From: Tetraselmis striata
Lineage: Eukaryota > Chlorophyta > Chlorodendrophyceae > Chlorodendrales > Chlorodendraceae
DNA length: 64,000 nucleotides
Direction: 5' to 3'
NCBI GenBank assembly: GCA_006384855.1
Contig: VCJN01000448.1
Span: 62,001-126,000, forward strand
Below are positions 56,951 through 64,000 of the stretch, piece by piece. The notes under the pieces were generated by a model. The model ran no database searches, was not told the DNA's origin, and saw only the letters and a program-made list of their open reading frames with translations. Each line of letters opens with the position of its first letter. The stretch's first letter is position 1. Made by a program: the position numbers and the translations under genes.

Positions 56951-57778
56951 ATTGCGAACTGGCGAGATTTGCTATCGCTGATTGTTCCGCCCGTCACTGA
57001 GCACGTTAGCCGGCCCGCTCGGAAGATCTCGCATTCATCCCATTGCTGCTGCACCAATACTCGTGCCCCTCCCCCCCCCCCTTGCCCCCCCCATCCGGCT
57101 CTCCTGCTTCACACCCAATACCCACAGTAGTCGCGGGTGTGCCTCACCCCCACCCCCACCCGCGGCCCGCAAGTCAAGAAGCGCATCTTCGCCGTGCGAT
57201 CGCGCAAAGCATACGAGTACAATCATCGGCCGGCATCGCAGCGAGTGTAACGGTCACGAGTAATCCTTAAGTGATATCAAAGAAATAATTTCAACTTAAC
57301 TATTTGCTTGTAAGATAGTCTATTTACATACGATGGGGCAGGGTTTTTTGTATCATATATATCGCCCTACGCCGACGAAATGACGACGACGCCGTCGACG
57401 ACACGACGGCCACTGGCGGACTCCCGCCGCCCGACGAATTATCGTCGGCGCGCAGCGCTGCAAAACTCAAACCCCCTTGCCCAGTAGCGCTCGTCGATGT
57501 CGCTATCGGTGAGCCAGCCCATGAAAGACACAACCACTTTTATTAGATCAGCTTCACCAGCTCGCGAACAGCAGCCTTAACGACACCTTGCGTCGCGTCA
57601 TCGCACTTCACTCTTGAGGCGTTGCTGCGTACCTGCGTCAAGCTCGCGTCGCGTTGGACGTTAATAACTCCGCACGGCCATACGAGATAAAGCGCTGCTC
57701 GTCTCAGAGTCTTGGGCTCAGAGCGGAGGGCTTCACGTTCGCAACGCCGACGGGCGCACGAGAGCCCGAGCCGTCGCC

Positions 57779-59397
57779 ATGGGCTGCTCGGAGTGGCTAT
57801 GTATCAAGCCAGCGAGCGGGCCGATGTTCTACATGGCCCAGGCTTGCTTCCTATACACGGGTTTTCTAAAGGACACCCTATTCATCCGCCTCGTCCTCGT
57901 CTTTGGGGTGCTTTTCATCACGGGATGGTGAGCATCTGCCCACCAACCCACCAGCGCTCGGGTGCCCCAGCCCCCGTCCGCAAATGCACCAGTATGACCC
58001 TGAATCTGCTGCTCGCAGGACTCTGCTGGGGGTGCCCATCTGGCCCTTGTGGATAAACTTGGACTTTCCCGGGATCCCGTTAGACGCGCTCATCCTGGGC
58101 TGCTGTCAGGTGCTCGTCAACGGCATCCCGTTCCTGCGGCAAGTCACGCAGAACGACAAGTCTGTGTCGTTCGACTCGGTGACCACTGACAGCAAGCACA
58201 AAGAGGACGCTGAGGCAATGTGGAGGGCATGGTATCAAAGGTACGCGCCGCGGGATCTCACTGTCAACCGACGAGCGGGGCGCGCGCGTCGTCGACAATT
58301 CCATCCCCAAAACCGGTTTCGTCCCGAGAAGAGTATGAAAGGGGGGAGAGGAGATTAAAACTCATGGGCAGGCGGGTCGCGCCATAGACGTATACTGACG
58401 CTCGGCTGTTTTGATTCCTCCAACGTACAGGAGCGGGGTCTCGCGTGCGGACTTCAAACAAATCCTGTCGGCTGGCGAGTGGGTGATGACGGTTCCCGGC
58501 GACACGCTGCCCATGTGGTCGTCCCCGCAAGGCGGCGGCGAGCCCGACGGCACGGCGGTCGGCGCATTCGGCGACACGTACTACTACATATTCAGCGGCA
58601 AGGTGGAGTGCAGCGCGAGATACGGCGGCAACTTCGTACACAGCTGGACCCCGACGGCCGGCTCCTTCATCAACAACTTCACACTGCTCACTTTGTTCGG
58701 CGCCGCACCCGGCGCACTGGCCATGCAAGACGGCGCGATCAGCGCGACGGTGGCGAAGGACAGCGTCGTGTTCGCCGTGGAGAAGGACGATGACCGGAGT
58801 CGCGGATCCCGCTTCGGCGACGTGTCGGGCCATGGATTCGACCTCGTTCCCAAGGTGGCCATGGCGGGTGCCTTGCTTTTCCGCTGGCGTCGCAGTGACA
58901 TCATGCAGAAGATCGTCCACTCGGGTTGCTTTGCCGCCGACGCCTTCCACTTGCTGCTCAGCCAGTCGATCATGGAGGGGCTCTTCGAATCAGTCCTCTC
59001 CATGACCTCGCCGGACCTGGGGGTAATGTACCACGACCTGCGTCGCGCCCGCATGATGCACGACCTCGCGCCGCTGCCACGCAACGTCAAGGCCAGGAAG
59101 CAGAAAAAGCCCTTCCTTGTGCAGTGGAGAAACAGCCACGGGTGGCCGTGGAACGTGTCGCCCAAGGAGCGCGCCGTCAACTCCCTGACATGCGGCAGCA
59201 ACGAGCTGCAGCGCCTCGCCGCCATGCGCGACAACGCCCAGGACCTGCAGACGCTGTCCAGGATTTTCGATGCCGAGGTGTCCAAGTCCTTCTCAACCTT
59301 GACAGCGCGTACGTCCCGCCCCAGCCTGGCTGTGAATCCCACAGTTACCTCCCCCTCTGACGAGACCAAGGTAGGTGGAGCAAAGTCGCAAGTCTAG
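57779..59397 (+). CDS. Popeye-domain-like membrane protein
   Basis: Exons are 57779-57927, 58019-58240 and 58431-59397, in phase, giving 445 residues. Residues about 16-50 and 60-90 form hydrophobic helices (FYMAQACFLYTGFLKDTLFI, LVLVFGVLFITGWTLLGVPI), then LDALILGCCQVLVNGIPFL. A linker (EAMWRAWYQRSGVSRADFKQ) leads to a cyclic-nucleotide-binding-like beta barrel (LSAGEWVMTVPG, YYYIFSGKVECSARYGGNFV, SWTPTAGSFINNFTLLTLF, ISATVAKDSVVFAVEKDD). This order of short N terminus, helices, short linker and barrel is that of Popeye (POPDC) proteins, which bind cAMP. The animal signature DSPE is not conserved (INNF here), so ligand binding is open. The C-terminal ~120 residues are basic and disordered-looking and end in SPSDETKVGGAKSQV. 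The start is inferred; a further upstream exon is possible. A CNBD protein of another class is the alternative. Confidence 0.68.
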
Positions 59398-60498
59398 ACA
59401 GCCGCTACGCCTAACCCATCATCGCCACCACCACCACCACGACAACAGCAGCACACAGCGCTCCCCCGCAATTCAGCTGAACAATCCAAGAAGGACAGCG
59501 GCACATCGAAAAAATGTGATTAAGTAATGAAAGTAGAAAGGGGGAAAGTAATTTCGTAGTAGAAGTTGTAAGCACATCCAAATTAGCATGCCAGGTTCAT
59601 GTTTACTTCCATGATGTAGTTGTAAACCACTACCTCTGGCGATCTTGCGAATACACGAGACCGCATCTGTGGCCGAGGAGCAGCCATGCGGCACAGGCTG
59701 CATTATGTGATTGGACGTTGGTGCAAGTTAGACTCACTCGCAGGGTTGATATGCTGGCGACATGCAGGCATGCCTAGTTCCCGCGGTATACCAAGCAGCC
59801 AACAGTCAGTCGTTCCATATATAAACACACATTACATAAGGAATACACAGGTAGCCAATTTACATCCTGGAATGCGCTCAGTCAGTACAACAGTGCAGAT
59901 TATCCAGGATCTGGGCGCTGGGGTTAACATTACTATCCCCATCACTTCGAAGCAGGTAATCTTGACCACGACATCTGATCCATCAATCTTGAATAATCAC
60001 ATCACAAACGGGGTCCAGGCCGCCAAGGGCAGGCGAGTTACTCAGAGAGCTTGTTCTGCGAAATCGTACCAACAAGCGGACAGGCTGCGCAAGTGATCAC
60101 AGTCTTGCAATACTGGTGACCAGCGATGACCATTCGATGATTCAACAGGCAGTGAAGAGCGACCCCCTCACCTTTGCCAAAGTCGTGGCCTCACCCGCAC
60201 AGTCCTTTATTGCGAATTTTGCCGTGACGGCCGCAATAGCAGTAAGCAGGTGCAATACGCAAGATTTTCTCGAGTGCACGGTGGGGCAGCTCTCCCAATT
60301 GCTTTCCATGCCGCAAGGACAGTTATCCTGTGGTAAGCTGCTCGGGCATAAAAAAAGCAGCTACGTTTGTCTTGCTGACATGAAACTTACGCGTGTCTTA
60401 TATGGGCAATGTGTGCGCACGGAGAAGGGCGGAGCGGTGGCGGGGGGGGGGGAGGGGGTTGGGGGGGGGGGGGGGGGGGGCTTTTCCCAGCTGCAAGC
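59398..60498. other. Convergent intergenic region, no gene recognised
   Basis: Lies between the Popeye-like gene (+) and the NCA2-like gene (-). 59470-60400 is AT-richer with short frames only. A G-rich block occupies 60440-60480. Confidence 0.4.
59567..59571 (+). terminator. TGTAA poly(A) signal of the Popeye-like gene
   Basis: 170 nt after the stop at 59397; a second TGTAA lies about 50 bases further on. Confidence 0.5.
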
Positions 60499-63400
60499 CT
60501 AATCGCGGAACACGGAGTACGAGCGGCTCATCCGGCTCAGGATGCCCAGCTTGCGCACGGTGCTCTTCTGCGGCTGCGCCAGCTCCAGGATGTCGGACTG
60601 CAGGTTGTACCACTCGCGGCCCATCATGGAGGAGCGCTGCTCGGAGGCCGCCATGTAGAGCGCGTTGATGCTGAATATCTGCGACAGTGACGGCATCGGC
60701 ATGAGGCAGGTGGAACGTTAGAGATGGGGCACATCAGCAAGGACTTTACAGGCAGGTTTGTTTGCTCACAATATTGCACATCATTTCCAACAATCAATAA
60801 CGCAATATGACCGTTAATCTAAACACACGTAATTAAATTATTCAACGTCAACGGATCGTGGCAACAAGCGCCAAGTGATAATTGCTTGCTTAGTGGTGAA
60901 AGCGGTCCTCTATTAGGCAATATCGGCCGCTTGTGCCCCCCCCCCCCCCCCCCCACCACAACCCCCCACCTGCATCCCCATCTGCAGCGCCGCGTCCCTG
61001 GCGTTGGCGTCCTCGCAGGTGATGATGGCGCGCTCCGCCTCCACGAGCAGCATGCGCATGTAGCCCTGCATGTCGCGGCGGTTGGCGGCTAGCTTGGCGG
61101 GGGAGGTGCCCGCCCACTTGGCCAGCCCGCGCGCCAGCAGGAGCGCGCCCCCGATGGCGGCAAAGAAGGGGAGCGCGGCGAGCGCGGCAAAGTTCATCTG
61201 GTTGGCCTGCAGCACGCGGTCCATCTGCACCAGCGCGCTCTCAACCTGCACCTTGATGCTCTGCATCTGGATCATCAGCAGGTTGGACAGGTCGCCCGCC
61301 AGCAGGTTGCGCAGCGGCTTGCGCGCCTCGAGCTCAAAGCGGCGCAGCACGCGCTCCATCGACGCCTGCGTGGCCTCCTTGGGCGGGCCGCCCGCCTGCT
61401 CGTAGTGCCGCGAGTCAAAGTCCAGCAGCATGCGGCGCAGCACCGCCTGGCTCTCCGCCAGCGCGACCAGATCCTCCGTCTGCATGCCGAGAGCGCACAT
61501 CGAACAGTGCACACAGGTAGAAGATGATCAGCATCACTGTCACCTTTCGAGATTGGCGCCGATCATTTAGTGCCCCTGGTTGGCGCACATCATTTGTAAA
61601 AATTGATCATCACTTATTACCAAGGCGTCGAGCATTAAACATGGCAGCATTAGATTACAAAATGGTATTTCATTAACATTCCGGCGGCACGGAGAACGAT
61701 ATCAGGCACTGGTACTACATTTTGAGGACGACAGGGCACAGCATATCGAGAATTTCTTCGTGGCATGGTGCATTTGATCCACTTTTTTGTGTAACAGTGT
61801 ACACATCAGTTCTGTATATCCTCGATCGTCATCATATCGCGATCCTATTCTTGCTGCTGGTTTCGGGGCGCAATCCGGGCCGATGCGCAGCGCCGGGTAC
61901 GGCAGAGACGAGAGGGAGGTGTAGATAGCTATGGTAGTAATTGCGTGATTTTTGTGGCAAGCAAATCCTACGCCCCTCAACAAAAGTCCGGGTTTCGGGG
62001 ATTCAGTCGACATGCACATACGTGGCTGCATCGAGGCCGTGCACGCGTGCATGCATGCTGCTAAGGGTAGTAAAACTTGGTAGAAATGCTGATGGCGCGT
62101 TACACCCAATTTTGCGACGTGGTAGGCGTTCCCATCCACACTTTCACCCAGCCAAAAGCGCAGCGAGTGGCGCTAGCGCTTCAAAACACATGTTGCGCCA
62201 TCCATGTGCATATAGAGCCATGGGACATAACTGCACCCGTACTCATACCACACCACCCTTGGTATGATAGTAATCCACCATGCTTGTAGGGCATTGAAGC
62301 TAGGTTATTCAGGGTATGGGACAAGCCCTATGTACGATCCATGCAACGCAATGGATATCCGCGTTTCTTGTTAGGGTGCTCGGCGACGGCATCACTGCAG
62401 TTGCGATGCCGTCGGCAAACACCGTGCACTGGCTCGCGCTTACACGGCCCCGCCGCGCCCAACGTCCTAGCCCCTTTGCGAACATGTTCCCTCGACCGAC
62501 CATGGCCGTACCACCATGCCGTGTTATGTGCATGCACGGGGGCCCGTGTCGGGCACCAACCCCAGTGTCGCGTGGATACTTGAAACGCCCCATGCGGCGC
62601 CATGGCCACTCATGGGCACAGTTGCTAGGGTAACAGGGTTTGGTTTAACCCTATGATGATAAAGGCTGACTGTAAATGTGCAGTATTCCAGGGTTTCAGT
62701 TCATGAACCCTATATTCACTTGCCATCTATTCGTAAACTCGGTTTTGGCGAAAGAGGGGCCTGAGACTGTTGTGGAGGGGTGTAGTATCGTAATCGGATA
62801 TATACAACCGCGACCATAGAAAATCGCCATCCCAGCGGCGGTGCCGTCATGGTTTCTGAGCCCTCGTATGTGCACTAAGGCGACAAATCAGATGGAGGGA
62901 ATACACATCTGCGAGGATTGCGATAAATTGGGATCATGGTTTTCGTCTTTCTGTATGCCCGACTGCTCTGGGGGGCACTAATCATCTGTTCAGCGAGCAG
63001 ACCTTGTAGTGGTTTCGATAAAGAGATGTTAGTTGTGGCGCGGCGAGCAGCGGGCTGCAGCGGGTGCTTGCAAGTGCATCCACTCATGTATAACAGTAGA
63101 CTCGAAAAGACAAACCTGACATTTAATTGGGTTCGCAGGTCAAAAAGCCAAAGAAGTGTTTTGCAGCCACAAGTAAGAATATCCGTGTATTTTTTGTGAT
63201 GTATTCTGCTGCGTTTCCAGATAAATTCAGTTTTTCTTTCGTCTCGGGATTCAGAACGACAATATACCGCAAACCCAATTGTAGTCCACAATCGTACCGT
63301 TACTATTGTGATCGGCAGTACGCTGGGGTAGATGAAGCAGTGCATGTGACATAGATCTGGTTTATTGTTGACTTTCTTCAACGAATGGAAAATATTCAAA

Positions 63401-63950
63401 TGGCAGCCGGAATCTCCCTCAATCTGCACTGGAGCTTGTAGCTCTTCTGATTGCTGTCGCTTTGGCTTTGGTATCATTCTGCATTCAGATAGGCCCTACG
63501 GTCCAATGATGGTGGCGGTGAGAACAGAAGGGGTAGCATGGGACGAACCAGATGCCGCATGTACCCCCTTCCCCCCCAACACCCTGCCCGCCCACCTTGT
63601 TGGACCTGAAGGTGCGTTGCAGCTCTTTCCGGATCTGGGATGCCGGCACCACCAGGTGCTCCCACATGAAGTTCTGCACCGAGCCGGCGGCCTGCGCGCC
63701 CCAGCGCTCCATGTCCCGCGAGCCCGCGAGCGGGCTGTGCCGCACCGCCTCGCCCGCGGCCGCCAGCAACAGGGCGTTCTGCGCGCCGCGCCGTAGCCAG
63801 GTCGCCTGTCGCGCCGTGGGGGAGCGGTGCTGGTTGATCTGGCGCATGGCCTCCCTGTCGGCGCAGGCCAGGTCCACCTGTAGCCCGCCCAGCTCCTCCC
63901 ACAGCTGCTCCGCCGTGAAAGGCACCAGCCGAGGCGACTCCGCCCTTGCC
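60499..63950 (-). CDS. NCA2: NCA2-like mitochondrial protein, C-terminal part (5' end outside window)
   Basis: Homologues of yeast Nca2 sit in the mitochondrial membranes and affect expression of ATP synthase subunits encoded in mtDNA. Visible exons are about 63950-63596, 61479-60970 (170 codons) and 60678-60499; the joins close in phase. Family landmarks are MWEHLVVPASQIRKELQRTF, TEDLVALAESQAVLRRMLLD, LRNLLAGDLSNLLMIQMQSI, KVQVESALVQMDRVLQANQM and NFAALAALPFFAAIGGALLL (hydrophobic helix), and NRRDMQGYMRMLLVEAERAI. The 'GDL...LIQ.QK.KV' and 'D.ll.aNe.nFa' blocks are the family signature. The protein ends in SRMSRSYSVFRD. The intron 63595-61480 is 2.1 kb, much longer than the other introns of this window, and contains no recognised element. 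The intron 60969-60679 starts GTGGGGGG and contains a G run on the coding strand. Confidence 0.9.
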
Positions 63951-64000
63951 TGCGCCGACTAACAGCACAGATTCCGCGTCAACGGACGGCAAGACAGCGC

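Larger units (their letters stand above)
54272..57778. other. Long intergenic region, no gene recognised
   Basis: Only short frames. The ones near 55654-56027 overlap on both strands without family match. A (ACGAG)n tract lies at 56856-56950 and a poly(C) run near 55629-55642. 56050-56650 is AT-rich. Confidence 0.4.

Noticed and set aside
58584-59369. A 261-codon minus-strand frame.
   Set aside because: Antisense of the long third exon of the Popeye-like gene; GC-rich codon usage keeps the opposite strand open.

Overview
The window is nuclear DNA of a eukaryote, most likely a green alga of the Chlamydomonas/Volvox type. The real genes are GC-rich and split into many short exons with clean GT-AG junctions whose phases close. 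Several have a TGTAA element (the green-algal poly(A) signal) 130-510 nt past the stop. Long pure G or C runs recur in introns and spacers, and DIRS/PAT-type retrotransposons with split direct repeats are present. No bacterial operon structure is seen. The genus cannot be named from the sequence alone.

Layout. 1-13 kb is mobile-element territory: a MULE transposase remnant at the left edge, a decayed DIRS/PAT element with its split repeats, an unrecognised two-exon reading frame with one internal stop, a 483-bp MITE, a tRNA-derived SINE, and a LINE remnant split by an 811-bp Tc1/mariner-type MITE. 14-33 kb is a gene island: a mitochondrial carrier (+); a large minus-strand gene joining a signal anchor, a beta-propeller-like region and an aspartyl/asparaginyl beta-hydroxylase domain; a divergent TfdA/TauD-type Fe(II)/2-oxoglutarate oxygenase (+); and a NUMOD3-repeat protein with a transit-peptide-like N terminus (+). 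A two-exon orphan gene follows at 33.4-34.2 kb (-). 34.8-51.8 kb is again repeat territory: a broken non-LTR retrotransposon with a candidate C-terminal ExK nuclease, a 696-bp tandem duplication, a satellite-like array, a broken tyrosine-recombinase retroelement carrying a second copy of the first MITE, and another SINE. 53-64 kb is a second gene island: manganese superoxide dismutase (+), a Popeye-domain-like membrane protein (+) and an NCA2-like mitochondrial protein (-) that runs off the right edge.

How the parts relate. Three of the recognised genes point to mitochondria or oxygen chemistry (carrier, NCA2, Mn-SOD). Two unrelated Fe(II)/2OG oxygenases sit head to head over a spacer of about 0.75 kb. 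The elements record ordered insertions: in two cases, removing a MITE in thought rejoins the host element's reading frame, so the MITEs are younger than those retroelements.

Exon models were built by hand from splice consensus, phase closure and protein-family fit. One exon of the large minus-strand gene (between 19.4 and 20.1 kb) is unresolved. The 5' ends of the carrier and NCA2 genes are missing, and start codons are inferred for the others.
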